Notes: a model not told the origin generated them from the sequence alone. A DNA stretch of 64,000 nucleotides from UBA1930 sp943368475 (GCA_943368475.1 CALRLF020000011.1:9369-73368), one strand, 5' to 3'. Shown: positions 1 to 8,250, counted from the stretch's first letter. A program made the numbers and translations.

Positions 1-1792
1 ATGTTTCGGCCTGTTTATACTTATTCATTTGTACATATAATCCACCTAAACTATGCAGGCTGCTTGCATAATCTATGTGCATTATTCCCAATGTTTTTTT
101 TCTGATTTGTATGGCTTGTTTAAATAAACTTTCTGCTTCATTATATTGATGCATACTCTTGTATAAACTTGCCAAGTTGTTTATAGCACTTGCATATAAA
201 GGATGTTCTTCGCCAAAGTTTTTTTTATAAATATTGGCTGATTGTTTCATTAGTGGCTCAGCTTCAGCATACTTGTTCATGGCTTCATATAAGGTTGCCA
301 AATTATTAATACTAGTAGCGTAGTCGGGATGAGCTTCTCCCAATACTTTTTTTCTTATTTTAATAGTTGTGAAGTAGATAGATTCGGCCTTTACATAATT
401 GCCCATGTTTTTATACAAACTACCTAAATTGTTCAGGCTTTTAGCATAGTTTGGATTATCTGTACCTACAGCTTTTTTATAAGTATTGGTTCCTAATACA
501 TACATATTTTCAGCAGCTAAATAGTTGCCCATTATTTCATATAAGGCACCCAGATTGTTATAGCTCATTGCACAATCGACATGCGTATCACTAAATAAAG
601 ATTTATAAATTTCTAAAGATTGTTTATACATTTTTTCTGCATCAGTATAGTTGCCAATACTTACATATAAGTAAGCTAGGTTATTTAAAGTCATTGCATA
701 ATCTTCATGCTTTTCTCCAACAGATTTTTTTAAAATACTCAATGCCTGGTCATAAAAATTTTCAGCATCTCTATAGTTACCCATAGTCTCATAAAAACTG
801 GCAATATTATTTAGGCTAATTGCATAGCTGGGATGGTTTTCTCCTAATGTTTTTTTATCGATTATTAAAGCTGCTTTATACAAAGCTTCAGCCTCGGTAA
901 ATCTTGCCATATCAGCGTATAAACCAGCCAAATTGCAAAGACTCATAGAGTAATCAGGATTCTCATCCCCCAAAACCTTTTTTCGAATGGCTAAAGATGT
1001 TTTAAATAAGTTTTCTGCTTCGCTGAATCTTCCTGTTTTGTGGTATAAGTAAGCTAAATTGTTTAAGGAAGATGCATAATCAGGATGTTCTCCTCCAACT
1101 ACTTTCTTTAATATGATTACCGCTTTTTTATAGTAATTTTCTGATTGAATATAATTACCTAATTGTCTGTAAATGCCTGCCAAATTGTTTAAACTAATGG
1201 CATAATTTGGGTCGTTTTCGCCCAATACCTTTTCACGAATGGTTAAGGCTTTTTTAGATAAAGGCTCAGCAGCAACATAATTGCCCATTGCTTCATATAG
1301 TTGAGCCAAATTGTTTAATACTGTTGCATAGTTGGGATGATTTTTACCCAGTATTTTGCTGAATATATTCAGCACCGTTTTATACAATTGTTCAGCTTCT
1401 TTGTATCTAGCCATCTCAAAGTACAACATTGCCAAATCGTTTACACTGCTGGCATAATCTTCATGCATTGTGCCATACTTTTTTTTGTAAATAAATATGG
1501 CAGCTTTAAAAATGGATTCTGCTAAAGTATACTCACCAGCTGCCTGATAAATATTGGCTAAACTGGTTAAACTCGTTGCATAAGCAACATGGTTTTTACC
1601 AAAAATGATTTGAGCTTTTTGTACAGCTTTTTTTGCAAAAATTAAAGCAGAATCTGGTAAGCCTTTTTCACTGTATTCAGTTGCTTTATTGTTTAACTGA
1701 ACCCAGGTTAAAGAATCAACTTTCTTTACTTTTTGAGCAATTACTTTTACTGCATGAGAAATTAACAATAAAACTATACAGCAATACTTCAT
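1..1792 (-). CDS. Secreted tetratricopeptide (kinesin-light-chain type) repeat protein, 3' end outside window
   Basis: The gene reads leftward from an ATG at 1792 and stays open to the window edge, so only about 597 N-terminal residues are visible. Residues 1-20 form a hydrophobic signal-like segment ending near VIAQK. From about residue 70 the protein is an array of 42-residue (126-bp) units with the pattern HPxYAxSLNNLAxLYxxMGxYxxAExL; I count 13 anchors between 65 and 1578. This is the TPR_10/TPR_12 class. In Bacteroidota such exported arrays sometimes end in a CHAT protease domain, but that end is not visible. It lies downstream of hom, separated by a terminator hairpin. The function is unknown; protein-protein scaffolding is the usual role of the fold. 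Confidence 0.85.
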   Translation of the reverse strand, partial: MKYCCIVLLLISHAVKVIAQKVKKVDSLTWVQLNNKATEYSEKGLPDSALIFAKKAVQKAQIIFGKNHVAYATSLTSLANIYQAAGEYTLAESIFKAAIFIYKKKYGTMHEDYASSVNDLAMLYFEMARYKEAEQLYKTVLNIFSKILGKNHPNYATVLNNLAQLYEAMGNYVAAEPLSKKALTIREKVLGENDPNYAISLNNLAGIYRQLGNYIQSENYYKKAVIILKKVVGGEHPDYASSLNNLAYLYHKTGRFSEAENLFKTSLAIRKKVLGDENPDYSMSLCNLAGLYADMARFTEAEALYKAALIIDKKTLGENHPSYAISLNNIASFYETMGNYRDAENFYDQALSILKKSVGEKHEDYAMTLNNLAYLYVSIGNYTDAEKMYKQSLEIYKSLFSDTHVDCAMSYNNLGALYEIMGNYLAAENMYVLGTNTYKKAVGTDNPNYAKSLNNLGSLYKNMGNYVKAESIYFTTIKIRKKVLGEAHPDYATSINNLATLYEAMNKYAEAEPLMKQSANIYKKNFGEEHPLYASAINNLASLYKSMHQYNEAESLFKQAIQIRKKTLGIMHIDYASSLHSLGGLYVQMNKYKQAET

Positions 1793-1854
1793 TAGTACAA
1801 GGTTGAATTTTTTGTAAGATACTAATTACTTGAAATTACATAGTACTTAAAAAT

Positions 1855-1880
1855 AAACCCTACTGATTATAGCAGGGTTT
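1855..1880 (-). terminator. Stem-loop terminator after hom
   Basis: Two 10-base arms (AAACCCTACT and AGCAGGGTTT, one mismatch) form a hairpin 35 bases past the hom stop codon. On the minus strand it is followed by a T-rich run. It probably ends the metY-metX-hom transcript before the TPR gene. Confidence 0.65.
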
Positions 1881-1914
1881 AAATAAATAAAAAGTGAAAT
1901 GATATAGAGTGGTC

Positions 1915-3171
1915 TTACAATACACCAGCCAACTCTAAACTTCTTTTCTGCACATCACGATAATCAATATTTTCAATAATTGGGTCAGGTGATAGAATTA
2001 AAGAAACACCATGTTGTTTCCACCAATCATCTTTTAATAATTTCTCTGCATGAATTACCCCAACAAAATAACTTCTTTGTTGACCACTATGAAATTCTTC
2101 AATCCATTCAAAAGCATCTTTTTTAATGCTTTTCAAATTGTCGTAACTCACATACACTTTTAAATAATAGTCGTTGCTCAATTCACTTTCTGCAGATTGG
2201 TATTTCTTTTTGTACTCGTATTTATAATCGTAACGTAAAGCCGAAATATCACTTAGTACAGCCGATGCAGTTGGAAAACTTCCTGCTCCTTTGCCATAAA
2301 AAAATTGTTTGTCCGAAAATCCACTTTCAATCACCACACCATTGTATTCATTTTCTACATTGTACAATTGCGTATCGGCCGTTACAAATTGTGGTAATAA
2401 ATACGCAGCAATTTTTCCATTTTTTAATTTAGCAGCTTTGGCAACCAATTTAATTTTATAATCTTTTTCGTTGGCTACTTTAGCATCTTGCAATTGTATA
2501 TTTTGAATACCATTAAACAGTAGTGAAGTTGGTTTGGTAACAATACCATAAGCATGAACCAATAAAATGGTGAGTTTGTTTACAGCATCAATTCCCAACA
2601 CATCAAGGCTAGGATTACTTTCAGCAAAACCCAATTGTTGAGCTTGTAATAAAGCTTCTACAAATTCTAATCCTTCATTAAAAATTTTAGAGAGAATAAA
2701 ATTGGTACTACCATTTACAATGCCACTAACGCTGTGTAGTAAATCATTGTCGTAATATTCTTCTAAATTTCTTATTACAGGAATGGATGCACAAGTCGAT
2801 GCTTCATATAAAAAAGGTACATTGTATTTTCCCTGTAAAGCCAATAATTCTTCTAAATGTTCTGCTATCAATTTTTTATTGGCACTTACTACTGCTTTGC
2901 CTTTTTTCAATGCTTCTGTAACTATGTAATAAGCAGCATCGGCATCATCAATTAATTCTACAATAACGTTAATTGAATCATCATTCAAAACTTCATCTGC
3001 TAATTGTGTAAATATTTCTCCCGGTGCATTTCTTTTTTTATCAGGATGTTTAATGACTATTCTTTTAATGCTTGCATTAAGGGAAGGCGTTTGTTTTAAA
3101 ATTTTATATAAGCCTTCGCCTACTACGCCAAAGCCAAATAATCCCAGTGTTAATTGTTTATGTGTTGACAT
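1915..3171 (-). CDS. hom: Homoserine dehydrogenase
   Basis: Reduces aspartate semialdehyde to homoserine with NAD(P)H, the branch point for methionine, threonine and isoleucine. The 418-residue protein has an N-terminal Rossmann nucleotide-binding motif (GFGVVGEG, residues 13-20), the SANKK lysine region, and the family signature GIVNGSTNFIL near residues 146-156. The last roughly 100 residues are where an ACT regulatory domain usually lies, but I cannot verify the fold. No aspartokinase is fused to it. It is the last gene of a metY-metX-hom operon, so it should feed homoserine straight to MetX, and the SAM riboswitch upstream of metY may control it. Start ATG at 3171. Confidence 0.93.
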   Translation of the reverse strand: MSTHKQLTLGLFGFGVVGEGLYKILKQTPSLNASIKRIVIKHPDKKRNAPGEIFTQLADEVLNDDSINVIVELIDDADAAYYIVTEALKKGKAVVSANKKLIAEHLEELLALQGKYNVPFLYEASTCASIPVIRNLEEYYDNDLLHSVSGIVNGSTNFILSKIFNEGLEFVEALLQAQQLGFAESNPSLDVLGIDAVNKLTILLVHAYGIVTKPTSLLFNGIQNIQLQDAKVANEKDYKIKLVAKAAKLKNGKIAAYLLPQFVTADTQLYNVENEYNGVVIESGFSDKQFFYGKGAGSFPTASAVLSDISALRYDYKYEYKKKYQSAESELSNDYYLKVYVSYDNLKSIKKDAFEWIEEFHSGQQRSYFVGVIHAEKLLKDDWWKQHGVSLILSPDPIIENIDYRDVQKRSLELAGVL

Positions 3172-3207
3172 GTTTTTATTTTGTTTTTTGTTTTGCCGGT
3201 AAGACGA

Positions 3208-3251
3208 GAAGGCGATAAGTTTTCTATTTTCATTTCCGTCTTATCGCCTTC
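3208..3251 (-). other. Intercistronic stem-loop between metX and hom
   Basis: Two perfectly complementary 12-base arms (GAAGGCGATAAG at 3208-3219, CTTATCGCCTTC at 3240-3251) enclose a 20-base loop. An alternative 7-bp pairing (TAAGACG with CGTCTTA) shares the right arm, so two structures exclude each other. There is no T-tract, so it is probably an mRNA processing or stability element or a decayed repeat. Confidence 0.55.
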
Positions 3252-3260
3252 CCGGTACTT

Positions 3261-4304
3261 CTAGTTAATTAATTCGTCTCTTTTTAAAAAGCCTCTTAAC
3301 AGTAAAGTAATTTTTTCATGTTCCAGTAAAAATCCATCATGACCATAATGTGAGTTGATGATGGTTAACTCTGCATTGGGAATATGCTCAGCCAAAAATT
3401 CTTGCTCTTGTATTGGAAATAAAATATCTGTTTTAATGCTGATCACCAAAGCCTTTGCCTGGATACTTTTCAGAGCATCAATAACACTTTTTCTTCCTCT
3501 TCCTACATTGTGTGTATCCATTGCTTTAGTCAAAAACCAATAGCTGAATGTATTGAAACGATTGGCTAATTTTTGCCCTTGATATTGCTGATAGGTTTCT
3601 GCTTTAAACACTTGTTCATCTACAGGTAAGCTGTCATCAACAACACCAGTTTGAGTTTCAGTATAAGCTTGATAGTGCCTGTAAGAAATTAATGCCAATG
3701 AACGTGCAGTTTTCATGCCTTCAATTCCGGCAGTTGGTTGTTGCTCTTTCCAGGTTGGGTCGTTTTCAATGCACATCCGCTGCGATTTATTGAAAGCAAT
3801 TCCCCATGGTGAATGTTGAGCATTGGTTGCTATAGGTACAATGTATTCAAACAATTCAGGCTGCTCAATAGCCCATTCTAAAAGCTGTTGTCCACCCATA
3901 CTTCCACCAATACCCATGTGAATTTTTTCGATGCCTAAACTTTCTTTCAACAATTGATAAGCTCTAACCATATCTCTTGTTGTAAATAATGGGAAATTGT
4001 GGTAGTAAGTTTCGTTTGTAAGTGGATTTACGTCAAGTGGTCCAATACTTCCATAACAACTATTGGGCATGTTTACACAAACTATAAAATATTGCTGTGG
4101 ATTTATTATACAACCATCACCCACTATACCAGGCCACCACTCAACAGGATTGCTGTTAGCAGTAAGTGCATGAAAAACCCAAACTACATTGCTTTTAGTT
4201 GCATTCAATTCACCAAAAGTATGATACGCCAAATGTAGCTGTGGTAATGATTTGCCACTTTCTAAATGAAAATTTTCCTTATTTGTAAATGTTTGATAAG
4301 ACAT
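3261..4304 (-). CDS. metX: Homoserine O-acyltransferase (acetyltransferase type)
   Basis: Transfers an acyl group, normally acetyl from acetyl-CoA, to homoserine, giving the substrate for MetY. The 347-residue alpha/beta hydrolase has the nucleophile elbow GGSMGGQQ with Ser135 and the C-terminal GHDGFLLEH with His322; the charge-relay Asp lies near residue 290 (KTDILF). These fit the MetX family in length and order. It sits between metY and hom in one operon. Whether it prefers acetyl-CoA or succinyl-CoA cannot be settled by eye; the presence of both MetY and MetZ in the window leaves this open. Start ATG at 4304. Confidence 0.93.
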   Translation of the reverse strand: MSYQTFTNKENFHLESGKSLPQLHLAYHTFGELNATKSNVVWVFHALTANSNPVEWWPGIVGDGCIINPQQYFIVCVNMPNSCYGSIGPLDVNPLTNETYYHNFPLFTTRDMVRAYQLLKESLGIEKIHMGIGGSMGGQQLLEWAIEQPELFEYIVPIATNAQHSPWGIAFNKSQRMCIENDPTWKEQQPTAGIEGMKTARSLALISYRHYQAYTETQTGVVDDSLPVDEQVFKAETYQQYQGQKLANRFNTFSYWFLTKAMDTHNVGRGRKSVIDALKSIQAKALVISIKTDILFPIQEQEFLAEHIPNAELTIINSHYGHDGFLLEHEKITLLLRGFLKRDELIN

Positions 4305-4357
4305 TTTTTAACCGGCTTTTAGTTGTTGTAGGGAACGGAAATCGGTAAAACGGAAGT

Positions 4358-4402
4358 CGCTAGTCGGGAATCAAACTTGCGACTCACTATTCCCGACTAG
4401 CG
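4358..4402 (-). other. Intercistronic stem-loop between metY and metX
   Basis: A perfect 14-bp inverted repeat (CGCTAGTCGGGAAT at 4358-4371 against 4389-4402) with a 17-base loop lies 6 bases past the metY stop. It lacks a clear T-tract, so full termination is unlikely; it may set the metY to metX mRNA ratio. Confidence 0.6.
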
Positions 4403-4408
4403 TTTCTT

Positions 4409-5737
4409 TTATCCAATTACCAAATCTTCTTGAAATACTTTTATAAAAGCCTGCTCAAAATCGGCTTTAATATCTTCAATATGTTCAATGCCTACACTTA
4501 CACGAATTTGGTTGAGTGCAACACCACTTGCCAATTGTTCTACTTCACTCAATTGCTCATGTGTGGTTGAAGCAGGATGTATCACCAACGTTTTCGCATC
4601 TCCTACATTGGCTAAATGACTAGCCAATTTTAATGAATCGATAAACTGAGCTGCATTTTCTTTACCACCTTTAATGCCAAATTGCAATACACCACCAAAT
4701 CCGTTTTTCAAATATTTTTTTGCCAAAGTATGATAAGCATTGCTTTCCAAGCCTGGATATAAAACATACTCAACACTTGGATGACTTTCTAACCATTGTG
4801 CCAATGCCAAAGTGTTTTGTACATGACGTTCAACACGTAACGACAATGTTTCTAAACCTTGTAATAATAGGAATGAATTGAAAGGTGATTGTGCTGCACC
4901 AAAATCTCTCAACCCTTCTACTCTTGCACGAATGGCAAATGCAATATTGGGTAAACCTAAAGGATTATTAACACCAAATACCTCAGCAAATTTTAATCCA
5001 TGATAGCCTTCACTTGGTTCGGTAAATTGAGGAAACTTTCCATTACCCCAATCATAAGTTCCACCATCAACTATAACACCACCAATGGTTGTACCATGAC
5101 CACCAATCCACTTGGTTGCACTTTCTACAACAATATTGGCACCATGTTCTAAGGGCTTGAATAAATAACCACCTGCACCAAATGTATTGTCTACAATCAA
5201 AGGCAAATCATATTCTTTAGCTAGTGCTGCAAACATTTCAAAATCTGGAATATTTAAACGTGGGTTACCAATCGTTTCAAGATAAATGGCTTTGGTATTT
5301 TTATCAATTAATGGAACAAAACTTTCTACATCATCACCATTGGCAAAACGAGCTTCAATACCTAATCGTTTAAAGGCAACTTTAAATTGATTGTGTGTAC
5401 CACCATATAGAAATGAAGTGGAAATAAAATTGTCGCCAGCCTGTAAAATATTGTTCAATGCTAAAAACTGTGCTGCTTGTCCGCTAGCTACTGATACTGC
5501 TGCAACGCCACCTTCTAATGCAGCAATACGTTGCTCAAATACATCAGTGGTAGGGTTCATAATACGGGTATAAATATTTCCAAACGCTTTTAAGCCAAAT
5601 AAATTGGCAGCATGTTCAGCATTGTCAAAACCATATGAAGTGGTTTGATAAATAGGTACTGCACGGCTCTTAGTAGTTGGATCAATTTGTTGTCCTGCGT
5701 GCAATTGCAATGTTTCGAAACGAAGTTGTTGGCTCAT
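4409..5737 (-). CDS. metY: O-acetylhomoserine sulfhydrylase
   Basis: A PLP enzyme that replaces the acetyl group of O-acetylhomoserine with sulfide to give homocysteine. The 442-residue protein belongs to the Cys/Met PLP family and carries the lysine motif ESATKWIGGHGTTIGG, with the long MetY-type insertions (FPQFTEPSEGYHGLKF). The reading frame extends upstream to 5890, but those 51 codons lie across the riboswitch terminator and read as low-complexity sequence; the conserved N-terminus SQQLRFETLQLHAGQ begins at the ATG at 5737, 100 bases past the terminator stem. It is the first gene of metY-metX-hom and the direct target of the SAM riboswitch. Confidence 0.94.
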   Translation of the reverse strand: MSQQLRFETLQLHAGQQIDPTTKSRAVPIYQTTSYGFDNAEHAANLFGLKAFGNIYTRIMNPTTDVFEQRIAALEGGVAAVSVASGQAAQFLALNNILQAGDNFISTSFLYGGTHNQFKVAFKRLGIEARFANGDDVESFVPLIDKNTKAIYLETIGNPRLNIPDFEMFAALAKEYDLPLIVDNTFGAGGYLFKPLEHGANIVVESATKWIGGHGTTIGGVIVDGGTYDWGNGKFPQFTEPSEGYHGLKFAEVFGVNNPLGLPNIAFAIRARVEGLRDFGAAQSPFNSFLLLQGLETLSLRVERHVQNTLALAQWLESHPSVEYVLYPGLESNAYHTLAKKYLKNGFGGVLQFGIKGGKENAAQFIDSLKLASHLANVGDAKTLVIHPASTTHEQLSEVEQLASGVALNQIRVSVGIEHIEDIKADFEQAFIKVFQEDLVIG

Positions 5738-5836
5738 CTTTTTTTGTTTTTGAGTTTGATGAAAATTGGTTAAACAATAAAGGTTCCGTAACAAAAAATT
5801 TTCAAGAAAGTAAGAGAACAACTTAACAAATGGGCA

Positions 5837-5870
5837 TAAAAAAAGCTCATCTGTTAAGTCAGATGAGCTT
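5837..5870 (-). terminator. SAM-riboswitch intrinsic terminator
   Basis: Arms AAGCTCATCT (5843-5852) and AGATGAGCTT (5861-5870) form a perfect 10-bp stem, followed on the minus strand by a run of seven T. Bases 5855-5862 in and beside its loop can pair 8/8 with 5916-5923, the 3' strand of riboswitch helix P1. This gives the expected antiterminator when SAM is absent. Confidence 0.85.
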
Positions 5871-5919
5871 GATATGTTGTAGCGATACAATCGCTGTAAA
5901 TTTTCAAACTGTACTCTGA

Positions 5920-6052
5920 CTTATCTCTTTCATTGTCATGTTGAGCTTGTCGAAACATAACATAGAATTGAGTTTGCACCTTCTTTTAGTTGAGTAAACT
6001 AAAAGGGTTGCAAAGGTTTCATTGGGCAAATCCCTCCACCTTTCTTGATAAG
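5920..6052 (-). ncRNA. SAM-I (S-box) riboswitch controlling metY-metX-hom
   Basis: The minus strand contains the S-box core: CTTATCAAGAAAGGTGGAGGG, then GCCC-AATGAAACC, GCAACCC, a P3 hairpin with a perfect 9-bp stem (CTTTTAGTT/AACTAAAAG), GGTGCAAACTC, a P4 arm, and closing GAAAGAGATAAG. P1 is CTTATC/GATAAG. In this family SAM binding stabilises P1 and lets the terminator at 5837-5870 form, turning the operon off when methionine is plentiful. P4 is unusually long, and its 3' strand (5934-5957 on the plus strand) matches a dispersed repeat found elsewhere in the window. Confidence 0.94.
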
Positions 6053-6073
6053 TAATTGTTTAAAGAACTGATG

Positions 6074-6105
6074 CAAATGTATAAGTACGTTTATGTAACT
6101 GCAAA
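6074..6105 (-). promoter_or_regulatory. Promoter of the metY riboswitch leader
   Basis: On the minus strand TTTG (6105-6102) and TACATTTG (6081-6074) are 20 bases apart, the Bacteroidota sigma-ABfr pattern. The predicted start near 6067 lies about 15 bases before the riboswitch P1 helix. Confidence 0.7.
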
Positions 6106-6261
6106 ATTTATTTTAATAAAAAAATTGTTAACGTCTTTTAAGCTTTGTGTTTATTGAGTTTCAGGCCGCCGTATTCATATCAAACAACAAACAGTTGTTA
6201 GTGAAAAAATAGAGCAGCCTAATTTGTACTAGTTGGTTATTTTGAAAAAAATATTTAAAAC

Positions 6262-6278
6262 TCTACTCGATGTATAGA
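6262..6278 (+). promoter_or_regulatory. Candidate sulfur-regulon operator, site 1 (upstream of cysH)
   Basis: TCTACT-CGATG-TATAGA fits the 6-5-6 palindrome repeated through this island. It covers the place where a -33 element for the cysH -7 box (6288-6295) should be, and no TTTG is present there. Confidence 0.45.
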
Positions 6279-6287
6279 ATAAACAAT

Positions 6288-6295
6288 TACTTTTG
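6288..6295 (+). promoter_or_regulatory. Probable -7 element of the cysH promoter
   Basis: TACTTTTG matches the Bacteroidota -7 consensus TAnnTTTG. No -33 TTTG is found at the proper distance; operator-like palindromes lie on both sides, so the promoter may need an activator. Confidence 0.5.
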
Positions 6296-6312
6296 CCTAC
6301 TAAATTGGTAGA
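6296..6312 (+). promoter_or_regulatory. Candidate sulfur-regulon operator, site 2 (at the cysH transcription start)
   Basis: CCTACT-AAATT-GGTAGA directly follows the -7 element. Left and right halves are inverted copies with small changes; the site is nearly identical to the one at 21244. Confidence 0.6.
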
Positions 6313-6419
6313 CAATGAAATTTTCTTTGATGCATACACATAAATTTATTCGTTCTTGCTGTTGTTAGTAACAGTTAATCAAACAACATCGTTTTCTTCA
6401 CTATTATGTATCATTCAAT

Positions 6420-7148
6420 TTGGAAACAGCACAAAAAAATATCGAATCAGTTTTACCACTCATCAACCCATTAAATATTGTTGAAAGTATTGCCAATATT
6501 GCATCAGCGTATAACGGCAAAGTTGTTTTTTCTACCAGTTTTAGTTGGGAAGATCAGCTAATTGGATATACCATTTTTAAGAATAATTTGCCTGTTGATG
6601 TTTTTACTTTAGATACAGGAAGATTGTTTGCAGAAACCTATACCACTTGGAGCAGAACGCTTGAATTATACAATGCAAAGGTTACTGCTTACTATCCTGA
6701 CGCAAGTGTATTGCAAGATTTTGTTGCCAAAAATGGTCCTAATAGCTTTTATGAATCTGTTGACAACAGAAAACAATGTTGCTTTATTCGAAAAGTAGAG
6801 CCATTGCAACGTGCATTAAAAACTAAAGCTGTTTGGATTACTGGAATTAGAGCAGCACATTCTAATGGTAGAAGTGATATGCCCTTAGTAGAATATGATG
6901 AAGTGAACGATATTATCAAATATCATCCTTTGTTACATTGGACTACAGAAGAAGTAACCAACTTTATTAACGTAAATGGAATTCCTTATAATCCTTTGCA
7001 TGATAAAGGTTTCGTAAGCATTGGTTGTATGCCCTGTACTAGAGCCATTCAACCAGGTGATGATTTTAGAGCTGGCCGTTGGTGGTGGGAAGATGCCGAT
7101 AAAAAAGAATGTGGTTTGCATGTTCACACACCCGTAGAAGCAAAATAA
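6420..7148 (+). CDS. cysH: Adenylyl-sulfate (APS) reductase, iron-sulfur type
   Basis: Reduces adenylyl sulfate to sulfite and AMP using thioredoxin. The 242-residue PP-loop protein has FSTSFSWED (residues 37-45), the paired cysteines CC at 120-121 and C203/C206 (CMPC) that bind a [4Fe-4S] cluster, and the C-terminal catalytic ECGLH (230-234). The four cluster cysteines mark it as APS-specific rather than PAPS-specific, which agrees with no APS kinase (cysC) being seen nearby. There is no in-frame ATG upstream before the stop at 6369, so the start is the TTG at 6420. It is the first plus-strand gene of the sulfur island. Confidence 0.93.
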   Translation: METAQKNIESVLPLINPLNIVESIANIASAYNGKVVFSTSFSWEDQLIGYTIFKNNLPVDVFTLDTGRLFAETYTTWSRTLELYNAKVTAYYPDASVLQDFVAKNGPNSFYESVDNRKQCCFIRKVEPLQRALKTKAVWITGIRAAHSNGRSDMPLVEYDEVNDIIKYHPLLHWTTEEVTNFINVNGIPYNPLHDKGFVSIGCMPCTRAIQPGDDFRAGRWWWEDADKKECGLHVHTPVEAK

Positions 7149-7165
7149 TTTTTTTGAAATAGAAC

Positions 7166-7182
7166 CCTACTAAAAAAGTAGG
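7166..7182 (+). promoter_or_regulatory. Candidate sulfur-regulon operator, site 3 (cysH-cysD gap)
   Basis: CCTACT-AAAAA-AGTAGG is a perfect 6-5-6 palindrome, followed by TTAAT much as the others are followed by CTAAT. It could instead act as a small RNA hairpin, but no T-tract follows. Confidence 0.5.
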
Positions 7183-7201
7183 TTAATAGAATAAAAGAAG
7201 T

Positions 7202-8110
7202 ATGAGTAAACATCATTTAAATTATTTAGAACAACTGGAAGCAGAAAGCATTCATATTTTTCGTGAGATAGCTGCACAGTTTGAAAAACCTGCATTGTTG
7301 TTTAGTGGAGGAAAAGATTCTATTACTTTGGTACACTTGGCTCAAAAAGCATTTGCTCCTGGTAAAATCCCTTTTCCATTGGTACATATCGATACTGGCC
7401 ATAATTTTCAAGAGGCTTTGGATTACAGAGATGCTATGGCTGCAAGTGTTGGAGCTACTTTAATTGTTCGTAAAGTAGAAGATACCATCAAAGCAAAAAG
7501 CTTAACTGAACCTAAAGGAAAATTTCCTAGTAGAAACTGGTTGCAGACTTACACTTTATTAGATACCATCGAAGAGTTCAAATTTGATGCATGTATTGGT
7601 GGTGCAAGACGTGATGAAGAAAAGGCGAGGGCTAAAGAAAGAATTTTTTCGGTGAGAGACGACTTTGGTCAATGGAATCCAAAATTGCAAAGACCTGAGC
7701 TTTGGAATATTTATAATGGTAGAATTAGTAAGGGTGAAAATGTTCGTGTGTTTCCAATTAGTAACTGGACTGAGTTAGATATATGGAATTACATTAAGCA
7801 TGAAAACATTCAATTGCCATCTATCTATTTTGCTCATGAACGTGAAGTGATTGTACATGAAGGTCAGTTGGTGGCTAATTCTCCTTATGTAAGTTTAGAA
7901 GCAACAGATGTAGTTATTAAAAAACAAGTTCGTTATAGAACAGTGGGTGATATGACTTGTACGGCTGCTGTAGAGTCTAATGCATCTACATTAGAAGAAG
8001 TAATCAATGAAATTACTGCTGCTAAAATTAGTGAACGAGGTGAAACGAGAATTGATGATAAAGTAACAGAAGCAGCCATGGAGGATAGAAAGAAGAATGG
8101 ATACTTTTAA
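7202..8110 (+). CDS. cysD: Sulfate adenylyltransferase subunit 2
   Basis: The catalytic half of ATP sulfurylase, which makes adenylyl sulfate from ATP and sulfate. The 302-residue protein shows the PP-loop SGGKDS at residues 35-40, the family block GGARRDEEKARAKER near 134-148, and the terminal motif RKKNGYF. Length and motifs are standard. It lies 53 bases after cysH, with a palindromic candidate operator in the gap, and is followed by cysN, its GTPase partner. Confidence 0.96.
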   Translation: MSKHHLNYLEQLEAESIHIFREIAAQFEKPALLFSGGKDSITLVHLAQKAFAPGKIPFPLVHIDTGHNFQEALDYRDAMAASVGATLIVRKVEDTIKAKSLTEPKGKFPSRNWLQTYTLLDTIEEFKFDACIGGARRDEEKARAKERIFSVRDDFGQWNPKLQRPELWNIYNGRISKGENVRVFPISNWTELDIWNYIKHENIQLPSIYFAHEREVIVHEGQLVANSPYVSLEATDVVIKKQVRYRTVGDMTCTAAVESNASTLEEVINEITAAKISERGETRIDDKVTEAAMEDRKKNGYF

Positions 8111-8121
8111 AAAAGGTAAAT

Positions 8122-8137
8122 GGTGTAAGGTTTAAGG
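8122..8137 (+). repeat. Heptamer-type repeat, inverted match to 14175-14190
   Basis: GGTGTAAGGTTTAAGG is the exact reverse complement of the end of the CCTTAAA array before cysI. Confidence 0.55.
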
Positions 8138-8147
8138 AGAAGGAAAG

Positions 8148-8212
8148 ATTCTTCCCCTCTTTGGAGGGGCAAAAAAGAACACTATTTGAGTAGAATGAAT
8201 TTTGGGGTGGGT
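8148..8212 (+). repeat. Dispersed repeat, long form (CCCCTCTTTGGAGGGG ... GGGGTGGGT), copy 1
   Basis: Begins ATTCTTCCCCTC, has the palindrome CCCCTCTTTGGAGGGG, then a spacer containing ATTTGAGTAGAATGAAT, and ends TTGGGGTGGGT. Similar units of about 65 bp lie at 15860 and 25536. A short form without the spacer flanks the DUF559 gene near 45.3 kb. Confidence 0.7.
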
Positions 8213-8250
8213 AAAAATAGCAGGAAAAGTTCAGCTATATTCTTCAGTAC

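Noticed and set aside
1..1600. Possible CRISPR or satellite array, from the regular 126-bp period
   Set aside because: The period is a multiple of three, the frame is open throughout and encodes TPR units.
5738..5890. N-terminal extension of metY by 51 codons
   Set aside because: These codons run over the riboswitch terminator and its downstream leader; the conserved MetY start is the ATG at 5737.
7166..7182. Terminator between cysH and cysD
   Set aside because: The 6-bp stem lacks a T-tract and matches the operator-like sites better.
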